A stretch of DNA of 64,000 nt from the NCBI RefSeq assembly GCF_000238095.2, contig NZ_JH815225.1, forward strand, positions 148,624 to 212,623, given 5' to 3'. The stretch is from Peptoanaerobacter stomatis (GTDB lineage Bacteria; Bacillota; Clostridia; Peptostreptococcales; Filifactoraceae). The notes below the pieces were generated by a model. It did no database searches, had not been told where the DNA came from, and worked only from the letters and a program-made list of their open reading frames with translations. A program made the translations under genes and the position numbers. How positions within the stretch are numbered: the stretch's first letter is position 1; the number at the start of each line of letters is the position of its first letter. Shown piece by piece: positions 54,103 through 62,358 of the stretch.

Positions 54103-55346
54103 GAAGATATGTAGCAGTAACGGGAATGGGAGGAGTTACGCCTATCGGCAACACTCTTACAGATATTTGGAACAATATAAAAAATTCTTATTGCGGGATA
54201 GATTATATAAAGCAATTTGATACTTCGAATCAGATAGTGAAAATAGCCGGTGAAGTAAAAGATTTGAAGATAGAGGAATATTTAGATAGAAAAGCTATGA
54301 GAAGAATGGATAGGGTAAATCAATTCGGAGTTATAGCAGCCAAGATGGCATTAGAAGACAGCGGACTTAACTTAGATGAAATTGATAGAGATAAAATAGG
54401 TACAATAATATCATCAGGTATAGGCGGTTTGGATACAATACAAAAAGAGACTGAAAAAGGTGTAAGAAAAGGATATGACAATATATCTCCATTTTTTGTA
54501 CCTATGTCAATAGTGAATATGACATCAGCATATATAGCGATAGAATTAGGATTAAACGGAATGTGTAATTGTCCTGTAACGGCTTGTGCAGGAGGCACTA
54601 TGGCTATAGGCGAGGCTATGAGACTTATACGTCATGGATATTTAGATTATGCGTTTGCAGGAGGAAGCGAGTCTTGTATAATACCACTCGGAACAGGTGG
54701 ATTTACAGCGATGAAAGCACTTAATCTTCACAACGATATATCAAGAGCAAGCATACCTTTTGACAAAGAAAGAGATGGATTTGTAATGGGTGAAGGTGCA
54801 GGAATATTAGTTTTGGAAGATTTGGAACACGCAAGGAAAAGAAACGCCAAAATATATGCAATAATAGACGGATATGGTACAACTTGTGATGCTGAGCACA
54901 TAACATCTCCTAATCCTGAAGGAATATTTGCACAAAAAGCTATGGAAAATGCGGTATTGGACGCTGAAAATGTGGACAAATCACAAATAGTATATATAAA
55001 TGCACATGGAACATCAACTAAACTTAACGATATGTGTGAAACAAAAGCTATAAAAAATGTGTTCGGTAAAAGAGCTTATGATATGTATGTTAGTTCTACA
55101 AAATCTATGACAGGACACTTGCTTGGAGCAAGCGGTGCAGTTGAGGCGATATTTACAATACTTGCTATGAATAATGATTTTGTACCTCCTACTTTGAACT
55201 ATAAAGTGCCCGATGAAGAATGTGATTTAAACATAGTTCCAAATGTAGGTGTCAATGCACAAATAGATTATGCTCTTAGTAATTCATTTGGATTTGGAGG
55301 ACATAATGCATCTATCCTTATGAGAAAAGAAAATACTTTAATATAA
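54099..55346 (+). CDS. fabF: 3-oxoacyl-ACP synthase II
   Basis: FabF performs the chain-elongating condensations. The 415-residue thiolase-fold enzyme shows Cys in VTACAGGTMAIGEA, His in INAHGTSTKLND and His in STKSMTGHLLGASGAVEA, plus Lys of that segment: the full Cys-His-His set. It starts inside the fabG stop codon region. fabZ follows after 75 bases. Confidence 0.96.
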   Translation: MRRYVAVTGMGGVTPIGNTLTDIWNNIKNSYCGIDYIKQFDTSNQIVKIAGEVKDLKIEEYLDRKAMRRMDRVNQFGVIAAKMALEDSGLNLDEIDRDKIGTIISSGIGGLDTIQKETEKGVRKGYDNISPFFVPMSIVNMTSAYIAIELGLNGMCNCPVTACAGGTMAIGEAMRLIRHGYLDYAFAGGSESCIIPLGTGGFTAMKALNLHNDISRASIPFDKERDGFVMGEGAGILVLEDLEHARKRNAKIYAIIDGYGTTCDAEHITSPNPEGIFAQKAMENAVLDAENVDKSQIVYINAHGTSTKLNDMCETKAIKNVFGKRAYDMYVSSTKSMTGHLLGASGAVEAIFTILAMNNDFVPPTLNYKVPDEECDLNIVPNVGVNAQIDYALSNSFGFGGHNASILMRKENTLI

Positions 55347-55421
55347 TTAATATGATTTTGCAATGCAGATTATTAATTACTTTTAAATTTTAATAGTATA
55401 AAACTATAAAGGAGCAATTTA

Positions 55422-55844
55422 ATGCTTTATATAAATGAAATAAAAAAAATAATACCTCACAGATATCCATTTTTGCTAATAGATAAGATATTGGATTACA
55501 AAGAGGGAGAATTTGCAATAGGAGAAAAAGCGGTTACAGCTAATGAAGAATTTTTTAACGGACATTTTCCCAATTATCCTGTAATGCCCGGAGTTTTGAT
55601 ATTAGAATCTATGGCTCAAACAGGAGCTGTAGCTATATTATCAAAAGAAGAAAACAAGGGAAAAATTGCATTGTTTGCAGGGGCGGACAAAGTCAGATTT
55701 AAAAGAGAGGTTAAGCCTGGAGATATATTAAGGTTGGAATGTGAGCTTACCGAGCAACGAGGAGTATTCGGTATGGGAAAGGCAAAGGCCATAGTAAATG
55801 ACAAAGTTGTTTGTACAGCTGAGCTTAAATTTGTAATAAATTAA
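55422..55844 (+). CDS. fabZ: 3-hydroxyacyl-ACP dehydratase
   Basis: A hot-dog-fold dehydratase of 140 residues that removes water from 3-hydroxyacyl-ACP. It has the motif [11 protein letters not shown] and the catalytic His in [17 protein letters not shown] with the Glu of the same helix ([10 protein letters not shown]). AAAGGAG precedes the ATG. With fabF, fabG and fabK it completes the elongation cycle encoded in this operon. Confidence 0.96.
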   Translation: MLYINEIKKIIPHRYPFLLIDKILDYKEGEFAIGEKAVTANEEFFNGHFPNYPVMPGVLILESMAQTGAVAILSKEENKGKIALFAGADKVRFKREVKPGDILRLECELTEQRGVFGMGKAKAIVNDKVVCTAELKFVIN

Positions 55845-55878
55845 GATATAAAGTAATTGACCATAATTGAACAACTTT

Positions 55879-56028
55879 TAATACCAATCTCAAATACTTT
55901 GATTTTCATATATTAAAATGGTATTTTTAAAAATACGGTTGTTTGGTACTAATAGTATTTAGGCTTATGGGAAAATATATTGTAATTGACTTTAATTTTG
56001 ATAAAACAAGTATTTAAGATTGGTATTA
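55879..56028. repeat. MITE-like element with 21-bp terminal inverted repeats
   Basis: TAATACCAATCTCAAATACTT (55879-55899, written here as one 21-base arm minus nothing internal) pairs 20 of 21 with the right arm 56008-56028. Total length is 150 bp. The TAATACCAA/TAATACTAA terminus resembles the ends of the other repeats in this window. It lies between fabZ and the MarR gene. Confidence 0.75.
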
Positions 56029-56067
56029 TGTTAACTAAAGGTATTAAATTTTAGAAAGAGGATTGCA

Positions 56068-56559
56068 ATGCAAACGGTAGAAGAACTATTTAATGAAATT
56101 TATGACAAATTCAAGATAAATTTTTATAAAATAATATTCAAAAAATTTGAAAAAAGAAATCCAAGTTTAAGTTTGATGGAAGTTTTTTGCGTGGATATTA
56201 TTTATGCATTAAATAGACCTACTATATCTCAACTTACAGAATTTATGGGAGCGTCACAGCCTAATACGGCTTATAGAATAACGTCACTTGTAAAAAAAGG
56301 CTATGTAAGAAAAATACAATCTGATGATGATAAAAGGGAATATTATCTTGAACTTACTGATAAATATTATAAATATAATGATATAAAGAAAAGATATGTA
56401 GACTTGGTAATAAATAGGCTTAAAGAAAAATTGACAGATGAAGAAATGAATACATTTCAAGGAATTTTGAAACAGATTACCAGCGAGCTTATGCCGGAAG
56501 TAACATATATTAGACAAGAAAAAAATCAAAAAGACGATAATACAAGTATGATAGCATAA
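56068..56559 (+). CDS. MarR-family regulator, FabT-like
   Basis: A 163-residue winged-helix regulator. The helix-turn-helix is visible at about 50-75 (TISQLTEFMGASQPNTAYRITSL), followed by a wing with KGYVRKIQSDDDKREYYLELT. MarR proteins at the edge of Gram-positive fab clusters are FabT, which with long-chain acyl-ACP represses fatty acid genes; that is the likely role. No exact FabT box (TTTGATTATCAAA type) was found near acpP; an AT-rich dyad lies at 47039-47058. ATG follows AGAGGA. It ends at a terminator shared with ldh. Confidence 0.82.
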   Translation: MQTVEELFNEIYDKFKINFYKIIFKKFEKRNPSLSLMEVFCVDIIYALNRPTISQLTEFMGASQPNTAYRITSLVKKGYVRKIQSDDDKREYYLELTDKYYKYNDIKKRYVDLVINRLKEKLTDEEMNTFQGILKQITSELMPEVTYIRQEKNQKDDNTSMIA

Positions 56560-56607
56560 AAAAATCACAGCTGCTCTTTTTATATAAGAGAAGTTGTGAT
56601 TTTTTTA
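56559..56607. terminator. Bidirectional terminator between MarR gene and ldh
   Basis: AAAAATCACA pairs with TGTGATTTTT, with an inner CTCTT/AAGAG stem; A and T tracts flank it on either side, and the genes converge here. Confidence 0.87.
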
Positions 56608-56620
56608 TAGTATTGTTAAA

Positions 56621-57553
56621 TTATCTGAGATCTATTTGATCAAGCACTTCTTTAAGCACTTTTTTAGAGTTTTCCAATTGTTCTGTTTCCAAATCAGTCA
56701 ATTTAGGGCATATTTTTATGACTTGACCGTTTTGTCCGACAATATTAGGTGCTGAATAATATACATCATCTATTGAGTTGTAAGTAGATACTGTAAGTAT
56801 AGATTTTTCGTCTCTTAATATAGCCTCAACTATTCTGTTTACTGCAAGTCCTATTGCATAGTTAGTATAGCCTTTTTTCTCAATTATCAGATATGCTGCA
56901 TCTCTTACATTTTTAGATAATTTTTCTTTTAATTTTTCTTCATCAAGCCCATTAGTTTCGCAATAATCATGAAATGATATTGCTCCTATAAATGCTGATG
57001 ACCACACAGGAAACTCGCTGTCTCCATGTTCACCTATTATATATGCATGAACTGCTCTTGCATCAAGATCAAACTCTTTTGAAATTTCATATTTCAATCT
57101 TGATGAATCAAGTACAGTACCGCTTCCTATTACCCTTTTTGCAGGAAAGCCTGATAATTTATAAGTTACATATGTCAATATATCAACAGGATTTGATACT
57201 ACAAGAAGTATTGCATTTGGAGAATATCTTGTTATTTGAGGTATCATAGATTTGAAAATTGCTACATTTTTTTTGATTAAGTCCAATCTTGTTTCTCCGG
57301 GTTTTTGTCCGGCGCCGGCAGTTATTATTACTATATCGCTGTCAGCCGTATCTTTATAATCTCCTGCACTTAAATCTACCGACTTTACAAAAGCGGCACC
57401 GTGTGCCAAATCCATTATTTCGCCCTCAGCCTTATCCTTATTTAAATCTACCATTACAATATTTGAAGCAATACCTGATTGTATCAGAGCAAAAGTTATT
57501 GCAGAACCTACAAATCCGGCACCTATAACAGAAATTTTATTTTTACTTTTCAT
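56621..57553 (-). CDS. ldh: L-lactate dehydrogenase
   Basis: Ldh reduces pyruvate to L-lactate, regenerating NAD+ during fermentation. The 310-residue chain shows the NAD fold VIGAGFVGSAITFAL, substrate Arg in GQKPGETRLDLI, NPVDILTY, and the catalytic His in IIGEHGDSEFPVWS. The Gln/Arg specificity loop (AGQKPGE) favours lactate rather than malate dehydrogenase. AAGGAGA precedes the ATG. It is a single-gene unit whose promoter is divergent from the DMT transporter gene. Confidence 0.93.
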   Translation of the reverse strand: MKSKNKISVIGAGFVGSAITFALIQSGIASNIVMVDLNKDKAEGEIMDLAHGAAFVKSVDLSAGDYKDTADSDIVIITAGAGQKPGETRLDLIKKNVAIFKSMIPQITRYSPNAILLVVSNPVDILTYVTYKLSGFPAKRVIGSGTVLDSSRLKYEISKEFDLDARAVHAYIIGEHGDSEFPVWSSAFIGAISFHDYCETNGLDEEKLKEKLSKNVRDAAYLIIEKKGYTNYAIGLAVNRIVEAILRDEKSILTVSTYNSIDDVYYSAPNIVGQNGQVIKICPKLTDLETEQLENSKKVLKEVLDQIDLR

Positions 57554-57743
57554 AGAAATTCTCCTTATATATAAAAATGTATTTATTAAAAATGATTTAC
57601 ATTTGTATTATACACTCAGTTGATATATTTGAAACAAAAAAGGTATAGATTTATAAATATTCAAATTAGGATTTATATTTTTTGGTTTGTGTGTTAAAAT
57701 TAAATTAGATAGTGAAAAATATAATTTATAAGAGGATTATTTT

Positions 57744-58610
57744 ATGGTTAATAAAGATAATACTACCGGAAAAGCTATATTTTTTATAATACTTTCTTCT
57801 TTTTGGTTTTCTGTTATGCAAGTTTGCGTAAAGTTTTCCGGTAAGAATATACCACTTATGGAGCAAATTTTTTTTAGAAATTTAATTACATTTTTTATAA
57901 CATTTTTTGTAATTTTTAAGAGAAAAGAGTCTTTTTTTGGAAAAAGAGAAAATAGAAAATATCTTTTTTTAAGGGCATTTTTCGGATATACAGGAGTATG
58001 TTGCTTTTTTTATGCAACTAATCATATGACATTATCAGATGCGTCAATATTACAGAAAAGCTCGCCTATATACATAACAATATTTTCTGCTATATTAGCA
58101 AGAAAAGCGCTTGATAGAAACAAGACCTTGTGTGTTATAATTGCTTTTATAGGAGCTATGTTTGTAGTAAGACCCAAGTTTGATTCACAGACTTTCCCAT
58201 CTTTAATAGCTATGCTTTCTGCAATACTTACAGCTATATCACATATGGCACTTTCATATGCAAATAAATTTGAAAAGCCTTATACAATAGTATTTTTCTT
58301 TTCTTTATTTTCAACTATATGTTCGTTTCCGTTCGTAGTTATGAATTTTGTAATGCCTAACATTTATGAAATATTGTTATTGATAGGGATAGGTGTGTTT
58401 GCAGGATTAGGACAGACTTGTCTAACTATGGGATATAGATATTCACCTGCAAGCAAAGTAAGTATATATACATATACAAGCGTGATATTTGCGGCGATAT
58501 TAAGCATAATATTTTTTAATCAAAATATTGGATTGTACAGTTTTATAGGCATAGTATTGGTATTTACCTCCTCATATTATGATTATAGATTGGTGCAAAA
58601 ACACGAATAA
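57744..58610 (+). CDS. EamA/DMT-superfamily transporter
   Basis: A 288-residue membrane protein with about ten hydrophobic helices in two EamA repeats (about 10-140 and 150-285). Segments such as MQVCVKFSGKNIPLMEQIFFRNL, FLRAFFGYTGVCCFFYA and GLGQTCLTMGYRYSPASKVSIYTYTSVIF (read in parts) match the drug/metabolite transporter family. The substrate cannot be told; relatives export amino acids or metabolites. It lies upstream of bioB but has its own downstream promoter gap, so the link to biotin is weak. Confidence 0.88.
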   Translation: MVNKDNTTGKAIFFIILSSFWFSVMQVCVKFSGKNIPLMEQIFFRNLITFFITFFVIFKRKESFFGKRENRKYLFLRAFFGYTGVCCFFYATNHMTLSDASILQKSSPIYITIFSAILARKALDRNKTLCVIIAFIGAMFVVRPKFDSQTFPSLIAMLSAILTAISHMALSYANKFEKPYTIVFFFSLFSTICSFPFVVMNFVMPNIYEILLLIGIGVFAGLGQTCLTMGYRYSPASKVSIYTYTSVIFAAILSIIFFNQNIGLYSFIGIVLVFTSSYYDYRLVQKHE

Positions 58611-58646
58611 AAATATGTAAATTGTATATATACACTAAAACTATGG

Positions 58647-58700
58647 TTGACAATATTATTTTAGTATTGTATCATATCTATTGTAAATTAATTGACAATA
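58647..58700 (+). promoter_or_regulatory. bioB promoter with repeated TTGACAATA motifs
   Basis: TTGACA (58647-58652), 17 bases, TATCAT (58670-58675). ACAATA (58650-58655) and TATTGT (58665-58670) form an inverted repeat overlapping the promoter. TTGACAATA occurs again at 58692-58700 with TATTGTA at 58679-58685. The clustering suggests a repressor site, possibly biotin-responsive. Confidence 0.5.
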
Positions 58701-58712
58701 GAGGTGTATAAA

Positions 58713-59687
58713 TTGAATTGGGTTATAGAGTTAAAAAATGAAGTATTGAACGGAAAACTTATAGATAAAGATGAAGCATTGTCGCTTGTGGACGCACCGC
58801 TTGAAATTTTATGTGATTGTGCAGATGAAATAAGAGAAAATATATGTAGTAACAATTTTGACTTATGTTCTATAGTAAACGGAAAGAGCGGAAAATGTTC
58901 GGAAAATTGTAAGTTTTGTGCACAATCATCATTTTATCATACAGATGTAGCTTATTATCCGCTTCTTGCAGAAGACGAAATAATATCACTTGCAAAAAAT
59001 AATCTTGAAAGTGGAATTTTCAGATATTCAATAGTTACATCAGGTAAAAAATTGAATAAAAAAGAATTGGAATATATGTGCAATGTAATAAAAAAAATAT
59101 TGGCAGATTTTGATACGAAAATATGTGCATCTTTCGGATTGCTCGATGAATATGAATTTAGATATATAAAGGATGCCGGAATTGTAAGGATACATAACAA
59201 TCTCGAAACTTCACGAAATAATTTTGCAAATATATGCACTACACATACATATGATGATAAAATAAATTCAATAAAAGCTGCGAAAAGAGCAGGATTGGAA
59301 GTATGTAGCGGTGGAATAATGGGATTAGGAGAAACATATGAGGATAGGATAGATATGGCGTTGGATTTAAGAGAATTAGGAATAAAATCCGTACCTATAA
59401 ATATGTTAAACGCAATATCAGGAACGCCTTTTGAAAATAATAAAAAGTTGACAACTGATGATATGAGAAGGATAGTGGCTATATATAGATTTATATTGCC
59501 TGATGCGTCAATAAGATTAGCCGGTGGAAGAGGACTTTTGGAAGACAAAGGAAAATCTTGCTTCAAGTCAGGAGCAAACTCCGCTATATCAGGAAATTTG
59601 CTTACAACTTCAGGAATTACAATAACAGATGATATAGAAATGATAAAAGATTTAGGGTATGTACCTGGAATTATAGATTATAAATAA
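58713..59687 (+). CDS. bioB: Biotin synthase
   Basis: BioB is a radical SAM enzyme inserting sulfur into dethiobiotin. From TTG 58713 (GAGGTG site 6 bases upstream) it is 324 residues. The motif GKCSENCKFCAQSSFY gives the C-x3-C-x2-C cluster. Other family segments are YSIVTSGK, ICASFGLL, NLETSRNNF, EVCSGGIMGLGET and the Arg-containing RLAGGRG that binds the 2Fe cluster. No other biotin gene (bioA, bioD, bioY) is in the window, so it may use imported dethiobiotin. It serves the acetyl-CoA carboxylase whose two subunits are encoded nearby. Confidence 0.93.
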   Translation: MNWVIELKNEVLNGKLIDKDEALSLVDAPLEILCDCADEIRENICSNNFDLCSIVNGKSGKCSENCKFCAQSSFYHTDVAYYPLLAEDEIISLAKNNLESGIFRYSIVTSGKKLNKKELEYMCNVIKKILADFDTKICASFGLLDEYEFRYIKDAGIVRIHNNLETSRNNFANICTTHTYDDKINSIKAAKRAGLEVCSGGIMGLGETYEDRIDMALDLRELGIKSVPINMLNAISGTPFENNKKLTTDDMRRIVAIYRFILPDASIRLAGGRGLLEDKGKSCFKSGANSAISGNLLTTSGITITDDIEMIKDLGYVPGIIDYK

Positions 59688-59778
59688 TTATATTTTTGTA
59701 AAGTAATATGGAATCTATATACTATTTAATATAGATATTTTTTAATATATTTTAGTATATTTTAAATAGTGTTTAGTA

Positions 59779-59832
59779 AAAAATGTAGCTGTTGCTATGA
59801 ATTTCAGTATTTTGCAACAGTTCCATTTTTTT
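59779..59832 (+). terminator. Terminator after bioB
   Basis: AAAAATGTAGCTGTTGC pairs with GCAACAGTTCCATTTTT (14 of 17) and a T-tract follows, about 95 bases after the bioB stop. Confidence 0.75.
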
Positions 59833-59867
59833 GATTTATATGGACATATTAATTTTTCGTTTAATAT

Positions 59868-59957
59868 ACACATAGCTTTATTAGAGATTAATATAAAAGA
59901 ATAAATTTTTTAGCTTATACAAAAATAAATTCTTATTATCTTATTAGCTAATAGTAT
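59868..59957. repeat. Possible MITE-like repeat, copy I
   Basis: The right end TTAGCTAATAGTATA and the left part TAGCTTTATTAGAGATTAATATAA are loosely inverted. The ATAGTATA end matches the family, but no full second copy was found. Confidence 0.35.
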
Positions 59958-60013
59958 AAAATAAAAAAATGCTTGAAAAATTTTAAATTTATGATAAAAT
60001 AATTTAGTAATGT

Positions 60014-60101
60014 GCAGAGGTGGTGGAATCGGCAGACACGTACGTTTGAGGGGCGTATGCTAATTGATGGCGTGAGGGTTCAAGTCCCTTCCTCTGCACC
60101 A
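60014..60101 (+). tRNA. tRNA-Leu (anticodon GAG)
   Basis: Acceptor GCAGAGG/CCTCTGC, A73 and encoded CCA; D arm after GTGG; anticodon stem TACGT/GCGTA with loop TTGAGGG giving GAG; a long variable arm (class II); T loop TTCAAGT. 88 nt including CCA. Confidence 0.96.
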
Positions 60102-60300
60102 TTAGATATCGACCGCGATGACTATATTTATTTTAATAAATATAAGAGCGATGATTAATGATACTTGCGTGTAGCTTTAGTACGGGTTACTATTGATAGC
60201 ACGCCTGCTCATAGGAATGAGCGGAGGCATACCTTAGAGAGTTTTGATAAAGCCGATTTATACATTATCTAAGGACAATATAGCCTATGATAAGTTTTTA
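60102..60300 (+). ncRNA. Probable structured RNA of unknown class
   Basis: This block is about 42 percent GC over 60165-60275, against under 20 percent in other gaps, and has no ORF. Coherent helices: TATATTTATT/AATAAATATA around 60123-60144; GCGTG/CACGC (60167-60171, 60200-60204) enclosing TAGTA/TACTA; GCTCAT/ATGAGC (60207-60222) with an AGGA loop; CCTTAGA/TCTAAGG (60232-60274) enclosing ATAAA/TTTAT. A possible pseudoknot pairs TCATAGG (60209-60215) with CCTATGA (60284-60290). I cannot assign it to tmRNA, RNase P, SRP, 6S or a known riboswitch. It may be processed from the tRNA-Leu transcript or be a leader of the small gene at 60371. Confidence 0.5.
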
Positions 60301-60329
60301 ACTTAGCCCAAAATAAATTATGTAAATTA

Positions 60330-60338
60330 TGCTATAAT
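60330..60338 (+). promoter_or_regulatory. Extended -10 promoter of the 41-codon gene
   Basis: TGCTATAAT is a perfect extended -10 element 33 bases before the ATG. No good -35 is visible, which is acceptable for this class. Confidence 0.5.
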
Positions 60339-60370
60339 AAAGAGTTAATATTTTTTAGGAGGTATAATTT

Positions 60371-60496
60371 ATGATGAAGAAAGTAAAATTAAAAGATTAT
60401 TATATAAAATCATTTGAATGTATAAGCAAAAAAATAATATTAGTAACAAAGAACAAATCTTTAATGCCATTTTTCTTATATCAAGAAAATATATAA
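60371..60496 (+). CDS. Small basic protein of 41 residues, unknown function
   Basis: This short gene encodes MMKKVKLKDYYIKSFEC followed by ISKKIILVTKNKSLMPF and FLYQENI. Evidence that it is real: AGGAGG (60357-60362) 8 bases upstream, an extended -10 promoter at 60330-60338 and a strong terminator 13 bases after the stop. The protein is Lys-rich with one Cys and two short hydrophobic patches; no signal peptide or membrane helix is clear. I know no family for it. It could be a small regulatory or ribosome-associated protein, or a leader peptide, and it follows the structured RNA block. Confidence 0.6.
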   Translation: MMKKVKLKDYYIKSFECISKKIILVTKNKSLMPFFLYQENI

Positions 60497-60509
60497 TATA
60501 GATAATATC

Positions 60510-60537
60510 ACTAAGTAATTTTTTACTTAGTTTTTTT
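60510..60537 (+). terminator. Terminator of the 41-codon gene
   Basis: ACTAAGTAA (60510-60518) pairs with TTACTTAGT (60523-60531), nine perfect pairs with a four-base loop, then seven Ts. Confidence 0.92.
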
Positions 60538-60642
60538 GCATAAATTCAGTAGAATTGAAAAATGAAAGATGATGATAATATCTATTTAAATAGGAAAAGA
60601 TTATACACAAAAGTATTTACACTCCACAATAATAATTGGAAA

Positions 60643-60675
60643 ACTTAACCCCCCATTTGAAATGGAGGGTTAAGT
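60643..60675 (-). terminator. Terminator of the GntR-ABC operon
   Basis: ACTTAACCCCCCATTT and AAATGGAGGGTTAAGT pair at 15 of 16 positions. On the minus strand it follows the last gene by 6 bases and is followed by T residues. It is the most GC-rich hairpin in the region. Confidence 0.85.
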
Positions 60676-60680
60676 AACTT

Positions 60681-61370
60681 TTAGTTATCTTCTTCTTTAT
60701 ATTCTTTTTCTAATTTTACTTCTACAAGCTTATACTTATTGTATGTTCCTTTTTCATCTCTTTCTATTTTCATATCTATGTCATTTCCTTTGCCATATAT
60801 ATTATTTTTGTATTTTTTGTTCATAATATCTCTTGTGTCGATAAGTCTGTTGTCTATATAAGCATATGATATTATATTGTTATCTTCAGTAAGGAGTATT
60901 AGTGCGTCAGGTGAAATATCGAATTTTGAATATCCGTTTGCATCTTTACCTATAACTTTAGCCTCTTGCTTTACTTTAGTAAAATCATCACCGAAAAAGT
61001 TTTGATATTCTTCTTTATCTATCGGAAGATTAAATTTATGCTTTTTAAAGTCTATATTACTTGTATTTGTTATTTTTTCATCTTCAATTAACTTGTCTAC
61101 ATCTGTCAAATTGGTTACATAGCATATAATTTTATTTTCATTATAATAATATACATCGAATTCTCTAAAAATATTAGAATATCTTCTATCGTAGTAATTT
61201 ACATTTTTTATATCGCATATTGTAGAAGCGTTAAATCTGTTGGTATAATCATATAGATTCAATTTTGCAAATTCGGAATATTTAAACATACTTACATTGC
61301 TATTCGCTACATATGAAAATGCTATATATATAACAAATAATAATATTATGATTATTTTTTTAGTTTTCAT
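60681..61370 (-). CDS. Membrane-anchored protein of a GntR-ABC operon
   Basis: A 229-residue protein I do not recognise. An N-terminal hydrophobic segment (about 5-23, IIIILLFVIYIAFSYVA) works as an uncleaved anchor or signal; there is no lipobox Cys. The rest is polar and extracytoplasmic, rich in Tyr, Asn and Asp. It follows the ABC permease by 10 bases with an AGGAGGT site and is the last gene of the operon. Similar operons (YtrA-F type) end with accessory membrane proteins that work with the permease, so a partner role is likely but unproven. Confidence 0.72.
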   Translation of the reverse strand: MKTKKIIIILLFVIYIAFSYVANSNVSMFKYSEFAKLNLYDYTNRFNASTICDIKNVNYYDRRYSNIFREFDVYYYNENKIICYVTNLTDVDKLIEDEKITNTSNIDFKKHKFNLPIDKEEYQNFFGDDFTKVKQEAKVIGKDANGYSKFDISPDALILLTEDNNIISYAYIDNRLIDTRDIMNKKYKNNIYGKGNDIDMKIERDEKGTYNKYKLVEVKLEKEYKEEDN

Positions 61371-61380
61371 ATCATACCTC

Positions 61381-62358
61381 CTATGCTACTTTATTTCTTG
61401 AAATTATTGCTTTCGGTATAAAATATCCTAATACACCGCCTACTATAAATCCTAATATTTCGTTCATAGTTTCAAATCTTGATATATCGTAAAGCATAAC
61501 TTTCATAATATTTGCACCTAATACTGCAGAGCATAAGAATACACCGATTTTAAATACCGGTTCTGTCCATTTGAATGTCAAAAATTCGGAGTTTTTTTCC
61601 ATTTTATACATTTCAAACAGAAAATATCCCGCCAACAAGAATATTATCGAATATACAAGTAAAAACCATATATTTGTGTTTCTATATATTATAGAAAACG
61701 CCTGTGCCATCATAGGTGTAAATTTTGCACTGAAATCTATCAACTTTTCAGGGATATTTACAAGTCCGTCTAATAATAGGAAAAATCCTAACGGCAAAAA
61801 TGCAAATATACTTCCGCATATAAATGTGGATATAACAGAGCCGAAAAGCATTGACACCATTATAAAATACGAAAATACTACAAGTGATATAAGTACACAA
61901 ACATACATATAAAATCTGAAATATTGTAACTCTAATACTGATGACAACAAAGGCTCAGTGGATATTATAAAGTATGTTATCATATATATTATTATCATAG
62001 GAACTATGCTTACAAGTAGTCCTGTTATTATTTTGTTTATATATATTTGTTTTCTTGAAAATGGTGCTACACTTAATATTTCTATAGTCTTTTTATTCTT
62101 TTCATTTGCAAAAAGTACTATAGCACACAAAAATGCAATAAGTGCTGAAAAAAAACTGCCGACTATAAAAATTTCAGAGCTTTTGAGATTTTCAAAACTG
62201 TAAAAATTAAAAGCTGTGTTTTTTAATTGTATTATTGCCTGCGTATATCTGAAAGGATATGAAAATATAAGGTATATAATGTTAATGTAAAGTATCGGAG
62301 ATAGTATTTTTAAATCTTTTTTTATCAGTGTAGTGTTAAATAGTGACTTGCTTGACAT
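61381..62358 (-). CDS. ABC-2 type transporter permease
   Basis: A 325-residue membrane protein with about seven hydrophobic segments. The pattern KKTIEILSVAPFSRKQIYINKIITG after the second segment is typical of ABC-2 permeases that couple to an ATPase. The C-terminal GGVLGYFIPKAIISRNKVA ends in basic residues. It overlaps the ATPase gene by 23 bases, so both are made together. GGGAGG precedes its ATG. The exported substrate is unknown; related GntR-regulated systems respond to cell wall antibiotics. Confidence 0.87.
   Translation of the reverse strand: MSSKSLFNTTLIKKDLKILSPILYINIIYLIFSYPFRYTQAIIQLKNTAFNFYSFENLKSSEIFIVGSFFSALIAFLCAIVLFANEKNKKTIEILSVAPFSRKQIYINKIITGLLVSIVPMIIIYMITYFIISTEPLLSSVLELQYFRFYMYVCVLISLVVFSYFIMVSMLFGSVISTFICGSIFAFLPLGFFLLLDGLVNIPEKLIDFSAKFTPMMAQAFSIIYRNTNIWFLLVYSIIFLLAGYFLFEMYKMEKNSEFLTFKWTEPVFKIGVFLCSAVLGANIMKVMLYDISRFETMNEILGFIVGGVLGYFIPKAIISRNKVA

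Noticed and set aside
60102..60300. tmRNA, RNase P, SRP or 6S RNA identity for the structured block
   Set aside because: The characteristic conserved segments of these RNAs are not present as far as I can tell by eye; left as unknown RNA.
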